In this document: positions 26,593 to 35,742 of the stretch, one piece after another
How positions within the stretch are numbered: position 1 is the stretch's first letter
How the letters are laid out: each line of letters opens with the position of its first letter
NCBI RefSeq assembly: GCF_900078315.1
Contig: NZ_FKBS01000014.1
Coordinates: 1,213,847 to 1,277,846 of the forward strand
Reading direction: 5' to 3'
DNA length: 64,000 nt
DNA from: Bordetella ansorpii
GTDB lineage: Bacteria; Pseudomonadota; Gammaproteobacteria; Burkholderiales; Burkholderiaceae_B
Program-made: the position numbers and the translations under genes
The notes under the pieces: generated by a model
Told to the model about the DNA's origin: nothing
Seen by the model: the letters and a program-made list of their open reading frames with translations, nothing else
Database searches by the model: none

Positions 26593-27795
26593 TCAGTGCT
26601 TGGGCCGGGGCTGGATCAGGCCGCCTCCTTGCTTGGGCGGATGGGCGCGCAGGGCCTCTTCCACCGGGTCGGTGCCCCAGCCGGGGCGGTCGGGAACGAT
26701 CAGGCGGCCGTCGCGATACTCGGGCGCGTGGGTGAACAGCTCGTCATCCCAGGCCAGGCGATCGATGTCGGTCTCCATGATGCGGAAGTTGGGCGCGGCG
26801 CACGCGAAGTGCGCGTTCATGAAGGTGCACAGGTGGCCGTAGAAGTTGTGCGGGGCCACGTTGACCTCGTGCGTGTCGGCCAGGTCGGCGATCTTCATGG
26901 ATTGCCACACGCCATTCCAGACGGCATCGACAATGGCCACGTCCACCGCGTTGTTGCGCAGGTAGGGCATGAACTCGCGGGTGCCGAACAGCGTCTCGCA
27001 CGAGCTGATGGGAAAGGGGCTGTGCTGGCGGATATAGGCCAGGGCCTCGGGGTTGTAGGAGTCGATCTCCACCCAGAACAGATCCTGGTCGGCGATGGCC
27101 CGCAACAGCTTCAGGTAGCCCTCGGTCTTGAAGTTGAAGTTCAGGTCCAGCAGGATGTCCATGTCGGGGCCGGCCCCCTCGCGCAGCGCTTCCAGGTTGT
27201 CGCGCAGGTTGTGGATCAGGCGGCGGTCGGCGTTCAGCTCGGGATAGAACGGCGCGGCGAAACCGGGCCGCCAGGCATGCGCCGGGCCGTCGTCGAACAG
27301 GAACAGATTGGTCTTGAGCGCCGTGAAGCCGCGTTCGCGCGCCTCGCTGCCCATGGCGCGCACGCCGTCCAGGTCGGTGACGGGCGGGCCGAAATACTTG
27401 GGATGGTTGATGCGCCAGGCCGGGCAGTGCGACCAGTACACGCGCAGTTCGTCGCGCACCTTGCCACCCAGCAGTTCGTAGCAGGGCACGCCCAGGATCT
27501 TGCCGCGCAGGTCCAGCAGCGCGTTCTCCAGAGCGCCGATGCCTTCGCCCACCACGCCGCCGGCGGCGGGCCGGGTGCGGCTGTAGGCCTCGGCATAGAA
27601 GCGCTGCGGTCCCGGCACCGGTGCGTTCACCAACCCCTGCGCCAATTGCTCGATGACCGCGCTGACGCCCGGCGACCCGAACCCCTCGTCGTATTCGCTC
27701 CAGCCCACGAGACCTTCGTCGGTCTCGATCTTGACGAAGTGATAGTTGCGCCACCCTGCATCGCACGACAGGGTTTCGACGTTGACGATCTTCAT
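26593..27795 (-). CDS. mandelate racemase/muconate lactonizing enzyme-family protein (enolase superfamily)
   Basis: This 400-residue enolase-superfamily enzyme has the barrel residues expected of the mandelate racemase group. They are Lys161 (ALKTNLFL), metal ligands Asp217 (LLDLNFNF), Glu243 (FWVEID) and Glu267 (SSCETL), and a His at 316 (VAPHNFYGH). Such enzymes abstract the alpha proton of a carboxylate, giving racemisation, dehydration or cycloisomerisation. It is the first gene of the minus-strand catabolic operon, behind an AT-rich leader. The C-terminal tail is Pro/Lys-rich (HPPKQGGGLIQPRPKH). Sugar-acid dehydratase and carboxylate racemase are both possible. Confidence 0.88.
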   Translation of the reverse strand: MKIVNVETLSCDAGWRNYHFVKIETDEGLVGWSEYDEGFGSPGVSAVIEQLAQGLVNAPVPGPQRFYAEAYSRTRPAAGGVVGEGIGALENALLDLRGKILGVPCYELLGGKVRDELRVYWSHCPAWRINHPKYFGPPVTDLDGVRAMGSEARERGFTALKTNLFLFDDGPAHAWRPGFAAPFYPELNADRRLIHNLRDNLEALREGAGPDMDILLDLNFNFKTEGYLKLLRAIADQDLFWVEIDSYNPEALAYIRQHSPFPISSCETLFGTREFMPYLRNNAVDVAIVDAVWNGVWQSMKIADLADTHEVNVAPHNFYGHLCTFMNAHFACAAPNFRIMETDIDRLAWDDELFTHAPEYRDGRLIVPDRPGWGTDPVEEALRAHPPKQGGGLIQPRPKH

Positions 27796-28035
27796 CCTGG
27801 TTGTCTCCTCTTGGGGCCGGGTGCGCCGGCAAAATGCTGCTGGTTCTTCTGCTTCTTTAAATCCTATTATTCGGGAATTAATTCTTTTAATTCAGGATTG
27901 ATGTCGCGATACTACGCGCAAAGAAACGGGGTGACAACACGGAAATATGTTCGAAATTCCGATTCCTGATATCAAGAAATCATGATGCGGCGCGGCATTT
28001 CCGTGCATGTCTTGCCGAATGCGCAGGCGAGCCGA

Positions 28036-28056
28036 AGCCCCCGGAGGCCGGGGGCT
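28036..28056 (-). terminator. GC stem-loop downstream of the M16 peptidase gene
   Basis: AGCCCCCGG (28036-28044) and CCGGGGGCT (28048-28056) form a perfect 9-bp stem with a 3-nt loop. There is no T-tract on either strand, so it may be a Rho-dependent or processed 3' end. Confidence 0.45.
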
Positions 28057-28088
28057 CGTGACGTTGAAACCGGGGGATGCTTAGGATA

Positions 28089-28127
28089 TTGAAATTCAAA
28101 TCCCAATAAATGGGATTTGAATTTCAA
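28089..28127. repeat. 17-bp perfect inverted repeat, AT-rich
   Basis: TTGAAATTCAAATCCCA (28089-28105) and its reverse complement (28111-28127) are separated by ATAAA. Each arm itself contains a small palindrome (TTGAA-A-TTCAA). A further ATAT pairing extends it with a one-base bulge. Function is open: operator, terminator of the M16 gene, or a small mobile-element remnant. Confidence 0.7.
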
Positions 28128-28171
28128 ATATTGATCTGTCTGCGAGGTCTATTCAGACGTGACGCGGTGCG

Positions 28172-30925
28172 TCAGGGCGCCTTCCTGGTGAAGTCGCCCG
28201 CCACTGAGGTGCTGAAGTCCTCGGGCTTCAGGTACTTGCGCAGGGCCGCGTTCACGGTGGCCGGCGTCAGCGCCTTCAGTTTCTCGTCGATCTCGGCAGA
28301 CCAGGCGAACGTGCGGCCGGTCTTCATATAGTCGACCCAAACGCCCGCCAGCACCGAGTCCTGGGCGCGCGACAGGTTGCGGTAGTTCAGCAGCGCGGCC
28401 ACGCCGTCACGCACCTCTTCATCGGTGAAGCCGTCCTTCAGCACGCGGGCCAGTTCTTCCGAGATGGCCTTTTCCAGGCGCTCGCGGTTCTGCGGCGCAT
28501 AGATCGCGTAGAGGGTCCAACTGCCGGTGGGCTCGAACGACGAGGCCGTCATGTTGCTGCGCACGTTGTAAGACAGGCCTTCCTTCTCGCGCACGCGGGT
28601 CCACAGGCGCGAAGTCTCGGAGGTGCCCAGCAGGAAGTTGGCCAGGTACAGGGCCGGGAAGTCGGCGCTGTCGTCCTGCAGCTTGAGCGGGGCGCGCGAG
28701 ATGTAGAACGCGTTGGCTTTGTCGGGCGTGGCGGTCTCGAACAGCTTGGCCGGCACGTCGCGGTACGGATTGTCCAGGCGCGTGTAGGCCGGGGCGCGCT
28801 TCCAGCCGTCCAGGCCCTTGGTCAGCGCGGCCTCGGCGGCCTTGGGATCGAAATCGCCCACCGCCGAGAACTTGATGTGGCCGGTGCCGTAGAACTTGTC
28901 GTGGAAAGCCACCAACTGATCGCGCGTCAACGCTTTGACGTCGGCCAGCGCCTCGTCGAAGCTGGGCGTGTAGCGCACGTCGTCGGCCGGCCACGGGTTG
29001 TTGTGGCGGGCCAGCGCGCGCGAGGCCAGGGCGGTGGGCTCGGTCATGGCGCTTTGCACCGAGGTGACCACCTGGCGCTTGTACTCGGCCACTTCCGACT
29101 CGGGGTAGTTGGCGTTGCGCAGGATATCCAGCACCAGCGAGATCAGCTCGGGCAGGTTCTCGCGCGTGGTGGACATGCCCACGGCCAGGTCGGTGCCCGA
29201 GCCGCTGAAGCTGACCTGGGCCTGCATCTTGTCGAAGCGGTCCTCGATGGCCTGGCGCGTCAGTTGCGGCGTGCCGCGGGTCAGCAGGTCGGCGGCCGCG
29301 TCGGCGATGTTGCGCTGGCCCTTCAGGGCCTGGGCGTCGCCGAATTGCAGCAGCAATTGCGCCTGCACGCGTTCGCCGCGCGTGGCCTTGGGCAGCAGGG
29401 CCACCTGCACCGGGCCGCCGGGCAGATCCAGCGTGCGCAACTGCGTCAGCTTGTCGATGTTGGCGGGCGTGGGGTCGAAGGCGGCCGCGGCCTTGAAGTC
29501 GGGATCGCCCTTGTAGTCCTTGAAAACCTGCGCCAGGTCGGGACGTTCGCCCAGCGGCGCGCGCTGCGGCTTCTCGGTGGGGATGTAGCGGCCTTCGGTG
29601 CGGTTGGCCTGCACCAGGTAGGCGTCGGCGGCGCGCTGCACGGCTTGCAGCTTGGCGTCGCGGGCGCGATCGCGCTGCAGGAAGAACAGGCGCCAGTCGC
29701 CCGAGGCGATGGCTTCGGACAGCGCCACGCCCACGCGCTCGGGGTCGTTATAGGTTTGCTGCCAGGCCGTCAGCCACTTGCTGCGGGCGCGTTCGAGTTC
29801 CTCGGCGGTGAAGGGCTGCCTGCCCACGGATTCCAGGGTGCTGGTCAGGGTGGCCAGGGCCTTGCCCTCGTCCATGTCGGCCTGCAGTTGCGCGCCGAAC
29901 ATGGCGATGCCGGGATCGTGCTGGTCCATGGTGAAGCCGAACACGTCGGTGGCTTCCTTGGTCGGCACCAGCGCCTTGTACAGGCGGCCCGAGGGCGTGT
30001 CGGCCAGGATGGTGGCCGCCAGGTCGAAGGGCACATAGTCGGGGCTGCCCGCGGCGGGGATGTGATACATGGCGGCCACCAGCGGCGTGCCGCCGGCGCG
30101 GCGCAGCGTGACGGCGCGTTCGCCGTCCTGGGTCGGTTCGACGGTGTATTCGGGCGGCAGCTTGCGTTTGGGGCGGGGCAGCTTGCCCAGCGTGTCCTGG
30201 ATGTCGGTGAGCGCCTTCTTCGGGTCGAACTTGCCGGCCACGATCAGCACGGCGTTGTCCGGCTGGTAATACTGGTGATAGAAGGCCCGCAACTGGCCGA
30301 TGTCGACGTTCTCGACGTCGGAGCGCGCCCCGATGGTCTGCTTGCCGTAGTTGTGCCACTGGTAGGCGGTGGCCTGCATCTTCTGCATCAGGATGCGGAA
30401 AGGGCTGTTCTCGCCGCTTTCCATCTCGTTGCGGACCACGGTCATTTCCGAATCCAGGTCCGACTTCAGGATGGTCGAATTGACCATCGCGTCGGCCTGC
30501 CAGCCCAGATACCACTTCAGGGTCTCGGGATTGGCCGCGAAGCTGGCGAAGTAGTTGGTGCGGTCGGCGGCGGTGGTGCCGTTGGCCTGCAGGCCGCGCC
30601 GCGAGAACTCGCCCAGCGCGTTGCGCATGGTGGGCGTGCCCTTGAACATCATGTGTTCCAGCAGGTGGGCCATGCCCGTCTGGCCGTAGTTTTCGTTACG
30701 CGAGCCCACCAGATAGGTCATGTTGACCGTGGTGGAGGGCTTGGAGGCGTCCGGCGCCAGCAGCACGCGCAAACCATTGTCCAGCCTGTACTCGGTAATG
30801 CCTTCGACCGAGGTGACTTCGGAGACGCCTTTGGGCAGCGGCGCGGCCCCGGCCTGGAAGGCCAGGAACGACGACACCAGCAGCACGGGCAGGCGGCATG
30901 GCAGTACCGAGAAGGAAAGACGCAT
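28172..30925 (-). CDS. M16-family zinc metallopeptidase, pitrilysin/insulinase type, periplasmic
   Basis: The 917-residue product has a signal peptide (MRLSFSVLPCRLPVLLVSSF then AFQAGAA). The inverted zinc motif HLLEH (His87, Glu90, His91) is followed by the distal Glu in VRNEMESGENS near residue 165. A second M16 C-terminal domain and a second, inactive, M16 half (from about 480) complete the usual two-lobed clam-shell. The length is right for a full two-domain pitrilysin-like enzyme. ATG 30925 is chosen because it gives the signal peptide directly. It is divergent from phnD across a 126-bp region. It probably degrades peptides in the periplasm; natural targets are unknown. Confidence 0.92.
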   Translation of the reverse strand: MRLSFSVLPCRLPVLLVSSFLAFQAGAAPLPKGVSEVTSVEGITEYRLDNGLRVLLAPDASKPSTTVNMTYLVGSRNENYGQTGMAHLLEHMMFKGTPTMRNALGEFSRRGLQANGTTAADRTNYFASFAANPETLKWYLGWQADAMVNSTILKSDLDSEMTVVRNEMESGENSPFRILMQKMQATAYQWHNYGKQTIGARSDVENVDIGQLRAFYHQYYQPDNAVLIVAGKFDPKKALTDIQDTLGKLPRPKRKLPPEYTVEPTQDGERAVTLRRAGGTPLVAAMYHIPAAGSPDYVPFDLAATILADTPSGRLYKALVPTKEATDVFGFTMDQHDPGIAMFGAQLQADMDEGKALATLTSTLESVGRQPFTAEELERARSKWLTAWQQTYNDPERVGVALSEAIASGDWRLFFLQRDRARDAKLQAVQRAADAYLVQANRTEGRYIPTEKPQRAPLGERPDLAQVFKDYKGDPDFKAAAAFDPTPANIDKLTQLRTLDLPGGPVQVALLPKATRGERVQAQLLLQFGDAQALKGQRNIADAAADLLTRGTPQLTRQAIEDRFDKMQAQVSFSGSGTDLAVGMSTTRENLPELISLVLDILRNANYPESEVAEYKRQVVTSVQSAMTEPTALASRALARHNNPWPADDVRYTPSFDEALADVKALTRDQLVAFHDKFYGTGHIKFSAVGDFDPKAAEAALTKGLDGWKRAPAYTRLDNPYRDVPAKLFETATPDKANAFYISRAPLKLQDDSADFPALYLANFLLGTSETSRLWTRVREKEGLSYNVRSNMTASSFEPTGSWTLYAIYAPQNRERLEKAISEELARVLKDGFTDEEVRDGVAALLNYRNLSRAQDSVLAGVWVDYMKTGRTFAWSAEIDEKLKALTPATVNAALRKYLKPEDFSTSVAGDFTRKAP

Positions 30926-30988
30926 GTTTCGTGTCCTGTTCAATTGCGGAATCCCGTTGGAGTTTATCCCTAGCCATTGGTTCACCGC

Positions 30989-31021
30989 CCGTCATGGGCT
31001 TGTCACGAATCTGTCGAAAAA
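30989..31021 (+). promoter_or_regulatory. PhoB box-like array before phnD
   Basis: Three consecutive 11-bp units, CCGTCATGGGC, TTGTCACGAAT and CTGTCGAAAAA, resemble the Pho box unit CTGTCATAWAW. The last two are best. The array ends 30 nt before the phnD ATG, where a PhoB site replacing the -35 would lie. Confidence 0.65.
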
Positions 31022-31051
31022 TGTCCGGCGGTTTCCTGACACGGGGTTGAA

Positions 31052-32032
31052 ATGAAAACGAAGCAGCTGTTCGGTATTGCACTCATGGGCATGGCTGGGG
31101 TGTTCTCGGCTCCGTTCGCGGCCGCCGCGGAATGCGCCAAGGGTGATCTCGACAAGAAGTTCTGCGACGCCAACGGCGACATGGTGGCCGATGCCCCCTC
31201 GGATCCCAAGCAGTGGGTCGACCCGTCGGTGCTGATCTTCGCCTACACCCCCGTCGAAGACCCCGAGGTGTACCGCGGCGTGTGGGACGAATTCCTGCGC
31301 CACATGGAGAAGACCACCGGCAAGAAGGTGCAGTTCTTCCCCGTGCAGTCCAATGCCGCGCAGCTGGAAGCCATGCGCTCGGGCCGCCTGCACGTGGCCG
31401 GCTTCAACACGGGCAGCAACCCGCTGGCCGTCAACTGCGCCGGCTTCGTGCCCATGGCCATGATGGCCGACAAGAAGGGCGCCTACGGCTACGAGATGGA
31501 AATCATCGTGCCGGCCGACAGCCCCGCGCAGAAGATCGAAGACCTGAAGGGCAAGACCATCGCCTTCACGTCGCAGACGTCCAACTCCGGTTACAAGGCG
31601 CCGTCCGCGCTGCTGGCCAGCACCTACAAGATGCAGGCCGAGCGCGACTACAAGCCGGCGTTCTCGGGCAAGCACGACAACTCGGTGATCGGCGTGGCCA
31701 ACAAGGACTACGACGCCGCCGCCGTGGCCAACTCGGTCATGTACCGCATGTTCGCGCGCAACGCCGTGGACAAGTCCAAGATCCGCACCATCTACAAGTC
31801 GCAGTCCTTCCCCACCACGGGCTATGGCTACGTCTACAACCTGAAGCCCGAATTGGCCGAGAAGGTGAAGCAGGCCTTCTTCTCGTTCAACTGGGAAGGC
31901 ACGCAATTGCTGAAGGAATTCAGCAAGACCGAGCCGGCGCAGGAAAGCTTCATCCCGATCACCTACAAGGAACACTGGGCCGTGGTCCGCGAGATCGACC
32001 GGGCCATGAACGTCTCCTATACCTGCCAGTAA
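31052..32032 (+). CDS. phnD: phosphonate/phosphite ABC transporter substrate-binding protein PhnD
   Basis: This 326-residue periplasmic protein binds phosphonate-type ligands for the PhnCEE transporter. It has a signal peptide ([20 protein letters not shown], cleavage near AAAA). The PhnD-fold segments are [36 protein letters not shown] with the phosphonate-contact region, and [18 protein letters not shown]. Mature Cys residues near 28 and 38 may form a disulfide. It is the first gene of a transport-only operon; the C-P lyase genes phnG-M are not in this window. The Pho-box-like array upstream suggests phosphate-starvation control. Confidence 0.93.
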   Translation: MKTKQLFGIALMGMAGVFSAPFAAAAECAKGDLDKKFCDANGDMVADAPSDPKQWVDPSVLIFAYTPVEDPEVYRGVWDEFLRHMEKTTGKKVQFFPVQSNAAQLEAMRSGRLHVAGFNTGSNPLAVNCAGFVPMAMMADKKGAYGYEMEIIVPADSPAQKIEDLKGKTIAFTSQTSNSGYKAPSALLASTYKMQAERDYKPAFSGKHDNSVIGVANKDYDAAAVANSVMYRMFARNAVDKSKIRTIYKSQSFPTTGYGYVYNLKPELAEKVKQAFFSFNWEGTQLLKEFSKTEPAQESFIPITYKEHWAVVREIDRAMNVSYTCQ

Positions 32033-32034
32033 GC

Positions 32035-32898
32035 ATGGCGGGAACCGCGCAGGCTGGGCACAACCCGCCGTTGCTCGCGCTGCAGGGGCTGGTCAAGCGT
32101 TATCCCACCGGTGACCTGGCATTGGACCACGTCGACCTGGCCGTGCCGCGCGGCCAGGTGCTGGCGCTGATCGGTCCGTCCGGCGCGGGCAAGAGCACCC
32201 TGATCCGCTGCGTGAACCGGCTGGTCGAGCCCTCGGGCGGCCAGGTGCGCCTGCAAGGGCAGGCCCTGGGCGGCCTGTCCGGGCGCGCGTTGCGGCAGGC
32301 CCGTCGCCAGCTCGGCATGATCTTCCAGGAATACGCCCTGGTCGAACGCCTGACGGTCATGGAGAACGTGCTGTCGGGCCGGCTGGGCTACACGGGGTTC
32401 TGGCGCAGCTGGACGCGCCGCTATCCCGAGGCGGACATCCGTCAGGCCTTCTACCTGCTGGAGCGCGTGGGGCTGACGGGTTTCGAGAACAAGCGCGCCG
32501 ATGCCCTGTCGGGCGGGCAGCGCCAGCGCGTGGGCATCGCCCGGGCGCTGATGCAGGAGCCCCTGCTGCTGCTGGTGGACGAACCGACCGCCAGCCTGGA
32601 TCCGAAGACCTCGCGCCAGATCATGCGCCTGCTGTGCGAGATCTGCCGCGAACGCGGGCTGTCCGCCGTCATCAACATCCACGACGTGGCGCTGGCCACG
32701 CAGTTCGCCGACCGCATCGTCGGCCTGCGCAAGGGCAGGCTGGTGTATGACGGTTCGCCCACGGGTCTGACGCCGGACGTGCTGACCGACATCTACGGCC
32801 AGGAAGACTGGAACGCTTCGGGTCATGCCGCCACCGGTGATGCTGCCGAGGCGGGCGAGGACGACGTCGCGCTGCGCGCGGCGTCGGCGGCGGCATGA
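32035..32898 (+). CDS. phnC: phosphonate ABC transporter ATP-binding protein PhnC
   Basis: This 287-residue ATPase powers the transporter. The Walker A motif GPSGAGKST is at residues 47-55, the signature [15 protein letters not shown] follows near 160, and the Walker B stretch [13 protein letters not shown] near 180. An H-loop His is in [12 protein letters not shown] 32035 lies 2 nt after the phnD stop, and its own stop overlaps the phnE1 start (ATGA). A C-terminal extension ([20 protein letters not shown]) is rich in Ala and acidic residues and goes beyond the core. Confidence 0.95.
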   Translation: MAGTAQAGHNPPLLALQGLVKRYPTGDLALDHVDLAVPRGQVLALIGPSGAGKSTLIRCVNRLVEPSGGQVRLQGQALGGLSGRALRQARRQLGMIFQEYALVERLTVMENVLSGRLGYTGFWRSWTRRYPEADIRQAFYLLERVGLTGFENKRADALSGGQRQRVGIARALMQEPLLLLVDEPTASLDPKTSRQIMRLLCEICRERGLSAVINIHDVALATQFADRIVGLRKGRLVYDGSPTGLTPDVLTDIYGQEDWNASGHAATGDAAEAGEDDVALRAASAAA

Positions 32899-33728
32899 GC
32901 GCGCAACGGCGTGCACCGCACGAAGGGGGTTCATTGAGCGCACCGCTGCGCTGGCGCCGGCCACCCTTCATCCGTTCCCCGGCGCTGCGCTACGGCCTGT
33001 GGCTGCTGGCGGCCCTGTACCTGGCCGCCGCGCTGGGCTCCATCCACGTCGACTGGAACCGCGTGGCCGAGGGCCTGGTGCGCGGCTGGCGCTTCGTGGC
33101 GGCGTTCGCGCATCCGGATTTCATCACGCGCTGGCGCGAGATCAGCGAGGGCATCATGGAAAGTGTGGCGATGGCCGTCGTGTCCACCGCCATCGGCATC
33201 GTGCTGAGCATTCCGATCGGCCTGGGCGCGGCGCGCAACATCAGCCCGCTGCCCGTGTATGCGGTGTGCCGGGGCTTCATCGCCGCCTCGCGCGCGTTTC
33301 CCGAACTCATCATCGCCATCCTGCTGGTGAAGATGTTCGGCTTCGGCCCGCTGGCGGGCATGCTGACGCTGGTGATCGCGTCCATGGGATTCCTGGGCAA
33401 GCTGCTGGCCGAAGAGATCGAGACGGCGGACCGCAGCCAGCTCGAGGCCGTGCGCGCCACCGGCGCCCCCTGGCCGCAGTGGATCGTGTACGCCGTGCAG
33501 CCGCAGGTCATGCCGCGCATGATCGGCCTGTCGCTGTACCGCCTGGACATCAATTTCCGCGAGGCCGCCATCATCGGCATCGTGGGCGCGGGCGGCATCG
33601 GCGCCACGCTGAACACGGCCTTCGACCGCTATGAGTTCGAGACGGCCGCCGCCATCCTCCTGCTGATCATCGCCATCGTAATGCTGTGCGAGTACGCCTC
33701 GGGGCACGTGCGGCGGAGGTTCCTATGA
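32895..33728 (+). CDS. phnE: phosphonate ABC transporter permease PhnE (first copy)
   Basis: This 277-residue inner-membrane permease has six predicted helices and the PhnE pattern: [20 protein letters not shown], the EAA loop [19 protein letters not shown], and the end [16 protein letters not shown] 32895 overlaps the phnC stop. An in-frame TTG at 32934, 4 nt after AAGGGGG (32923-32929), is an alternative start; it would drop 13 polar residues. It pairs with the second permease downstream to form the membrane channel. Confidence 0.92.
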   Translation: MSAQRRAPHEGGSLSAPLRWRRPPFIRSPALRYGLWLLAALYLAAALGSIHVDWNRVAEGLVRGWRFVAAFAHPDFITRWREISEGIMESVAMAVVSTAIGIVLSIPIGLGAARNISPLPVYAVCRGFIAASRAFPELIIAILLVKMFGFGPLAGMLTLVIASMGFLGKLLAEEIETADRSQLEAVRATGAPWPQWIVYAVQPQVMPRMIGLSLYRLDINFREAAIIGIVGAGGIGATLNTAFDRYEFETAAAILLLIIAIVMLCEYASGHVRRRFL

Positions 33729-33790
33729 GCCCGCCGGGCCGCCCCAAGGGCGAATGCCGGAGTGCGCAGCACGGAGGTCATTTCCGATGA
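33725..33790 (+). CDS. possible 21-codon leader peptide between the two phnE genes
   Basis: The first ATG lies over the phnE1 stop (ATGA) and the frame [10 protein letters not shown]...QHGGHFR ends with TGA overlapping the phnE2 ATG. Its first 12 nt equal the first 12 nt of phnE2 (33787-33798). Both junctions are coupling overlaps, so it may be a short translated linker that keeps ribosomes between genes, or chance. Confidence 0.2.
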   Translation: MSPPGRPKGECRSAQHGGHFR

Positions 33791-34602
33791 GCCCGCCGCT
33801 GAACCCGCCCGTACCCGTCTGGCGCCGCCGTACACCCGCTCAGCAGCGCTGGGCCTGGCTGGGCTGGATGATCGCCGCCCTGGTGTTCGCCTGGGGCTGG
33901 CAACTGATGTCCGACAACACCATCTGGGCCTTCGCCGCCGACGCGCCTGCGGCCGGATGGGACATGGTCTCGCGCATGTGGCCGCCGCGCTGGAGCTATC
34001 TGGACAAGCTCTGGCAGCCGCTGTGGGACACGCTGAACATCGCCACGCTGGGCACCGCCATCGGCGCGGCCATCGCGGTGCCGGTGGCCTTCCTGGCGGC
34101 GCGCAACACCACGCCCAGCCGGGTCGTGCTGCGGCCGGTGGCGCTGGGCATCATCGTGGCCTCGCGCTCCATCAACTCGTTGATCTGGGCGATGCTGCTG
34201 GTGACGGTGGTAGGGCCGGGCGTGCTGGCCGGCATCATCGCCATCGCGCTGCGCTCCATCGGCTTCGTCGGCAAGCTGATGTACGAGGCCATCGAAGAGA
34301 TCGACGTGCGCCAGGTCGAGGCCGTCACCGCCACCGGCGCCAGCCGGCCGCAGGTGCTGGCCTACGCCGTGGTGCCGCAGATCCTGCCCGCGCTGGTGGG
34401 CACCACGGTCTACCGCTGGGACATCAACATCCGTGAATCCACCGTGCTGGGCATCGTGGGGGCGGGCGGCATCGGCCTGCCGCTGGCGGCTTCGGTAGAC
34501 ACGCTGGCCTGGCCGCAGGTCACGGTGATCTTCGCGGCCATCCTGGCCACGGTGTTCGTGGCGGAGTGGGTGTCGCATCGGGTCAGGCAGGCGCTGATCT
34601 GA
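33787..34602 (+). CDS. phnE: phosphonate ABC transporter permease PhnE (second copy)
   Basis: This 271-residue permease has the same six-helix PhnE organisation: SDNTIWAFAADAPAAGWDMV near the start, FLAARNTTPSRVVLRPVALG, and the EAA loop IDVRQVEAVTATGASRPQ. The end EWVSHRVRQALI is typical. ATG 33787 is chosen because it begins the family-like MSPPLNPPVPVW; the open frame begins earlier at 33754 without support. Two PhnE genes in tandem usually mean a heterodimeric channel. With phnD and phnC this completes the importer. Confidence 0.93.
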   Translation: MSPPLNPPVPVWRRRTPAQQRWAWLGWMIAALVFAWGWQLMSDNTIWAFAADAPAAGWDMVSRMWPPRWSYLDKLWQPLWDTLNIATLGTAIGAAIAVPVAFLAARNTTPSRVVLRPVALGIIVASRSINSLIWAMLLVTVVGPGVLAGIIAIALRSIGFVGKLMYEAIEEIDVRQVEAVTATGASRPQVLAYAVVPQILPALVGTTVYRWDINIRESTVLGIVGAGGIGLPLAASVDTLAWPQVTVIFAAILATVFVAEWVSHRVRQALI

Positions 34603-34727
34603 CGTCCATCGGGTGTCACTGCCTCAGGGAGCGGCGAGCCACCGCTGTCTTGTCGGGTCGCCAGCGCCTGGGCGCGCCACGGGCCTACAATCCCGCGTCT
34701 ATCCCTTCCGATCAGCCCGCCCTTGCC

Positions 34728-35285
34728 ATGAACGCCTCCGCCCAAGCCCCTGGCCCCGCCGGCGCCACGCTGGTGCCTTGCACCTACGACCGCCACGCGC
34801 CCGCCATCCTGGCCATCCTGAACGACGCGATCGTCAACACCACGGCGCTGTACGACTACAAGCCGCGCACGATGCAATCCATGGAAACCTGGTTCCAGGT
34901 GAAAACCGCGGGTGGCTTTCCGGTGCTGGGCTATGAGAATGCCGACGGCGAGCTGATGGGTTTCGCCAGCTACGGCACGTTTCGCGCGTTTCCGGCGTTC
35001 AAGTATTCGGTGGAGCATTCCGTCTATGTCGATCAGCGCTTTCGCGGCCTGGGACTGGGCGAGGCGCTGATGCGCGTGCTGATCGACGAGGCGCGCAAGA
35101 ACCAGGTGCACGTGCTGGTGGGCGGCATCGATGCCAGCAACGCCGGCAGCATCAAGCTGCACGAGAAGCTGGGATTCGTCCATTCGGGCACGATCGCGCA
35201 GGCGGGCTTCAAGTTCGGGCGCTGGCTGGATCTGGCGTTCTATCAGCTGACGCTGGATACGCCGCAACAGCCGGTGGATGGCTGA
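34728..35285 (+). CDS. GNAT-family N-acetyltransferase, phosphinothricin acetyltransferase-like
   Basis: This 185-residue acetyltransferase has the acetyl-CoA loop VDQRFRGLGLGEALM near residue 105 and a C-terminal half with SIKLHEKLGFVHSGT. The N-terminal AILNDAIVNTTALYDYKPRT is characteristic of the Pat/Bar group, which acetylates phosphinothricin or methionine sulfoximine-like amines. A TACAAT sequence at 34686-34691 may be its -10. It is a separate transcription unit 125 nt after phnE. Proximity to phosphonate import genes is intriguing because phosphinothricin is a phosphinate, but no functional link is shown. Confidence 0.85.
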   Translation: MNASAQAPGPAGATLVPCTYDRHAPAILAILNDAIVNTTALYDYKPRTMQSMETWFQVKTAGGFPVLGYENADGELMGFASYGTFRAFPAFKYSVEHSVYVDQRFRGLGLGEALMRVLIDEARKNQVHVLVGGIDASNAGSIKLHEKLGFVHSGTIAQAGFKFGRWLDLAFYQLTLDTPQQPVDG

Positions 35286-35348
35286 ACGTCCCTCGATAGC
35301 CTGCCTTCATACCTCCAACTATTCATTCGACCGCCTGGAGCGCGCAGC

Positions 35349-35723
35349 ATGAGACTGCAACGAACGATCGACACCCCCGCGCGTGGCAGCCTGCCCGTGG
35401 ATCAGCTGTGGCTGGCAGAGGACTGGGGCGTCATCGCATCCTGGGAGCGCGGCCGCGACATGGCCAGAGAACGCCCCGAACTGGCCGCTGCCGCCGCGCG
35501 AGGCGAACTGGTCATCCTGCCCTGGCGGGGCGGCGTGGAGCGCGCGCTGAAATCGGGCCGCAAGTTCGGTTCCTACCGCTACCTGGCCATGTGGCAGGGG
35601 CTGCGCGGCGAGGACCTGCTGATCGACCTGGACCTGGAGCGCGACATAACGTGCACGAAGCATGGGGTCTCGGTCACGTACACCCATGACTTCGCCAAGT
35701 TCACGGCGGACGAGGCTGCCTGA
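35349..35723 (+). CDS. 124-residue protein of unknown function
   Basis: I do not recognise the family. The protein has Trp-rich segments LWLAEDWGVIASWERGRDM and LVILPWRGGVERAL, a basic middle, and a C-terminal YLAMWQGLRGEDLLIDLDL followed by HGVSVTYTHDFAKF. There is no signal peptide or membrane helix. The start follows CTGGAG at 35335-35340, a fair ribosome-binding site. It may belong with the GNAT gene 63 nt upstream, or be alone. The aromatic-rich, soluble character suggests a cytoplasmic role, but nothing more can be said. Confidence 0.6.
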   Translation: MRLQRTIDTPARGSLPVDQLWLAEDWGVIASWERGRDMARERPELAAAAARGELVILPWRGGVERALKSGRKFGSYRYLAMWQGLRGEDLLIDLDLERDITCTKHGVSVTYTHDFAKFTADEAA

Positions 35724-35742
35724 CGGCTCTGGACGCGCGCGG

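Larger units (their letters stand above)
27796..28171. other. 376-bp AT-rich intergenic region between two minus-strand genes
   Basis: No gene is seen. From right to left it holds a long AT-rich inverted repeat (28089-28127), a GC stem-loop (28036-28056), and an AT-rich stretch at 27860-27900 with GAATTAATTC and two TTAATTC units. A possible minus-strand -10, AATAAT, is at 27871-27866. The left part is the probable promoter region of the catabolic operon and the right part the 3' end of the M16 peptidase transcript. Confidence 0.6.

Noticed and set aside
34650-34691. Full sigma-70 promoter for the GNAT gene
   Set aside because: TACAAT is a good -10, but the nearest TTGTCG is 30 nt away, so only the -10 is mentioned.
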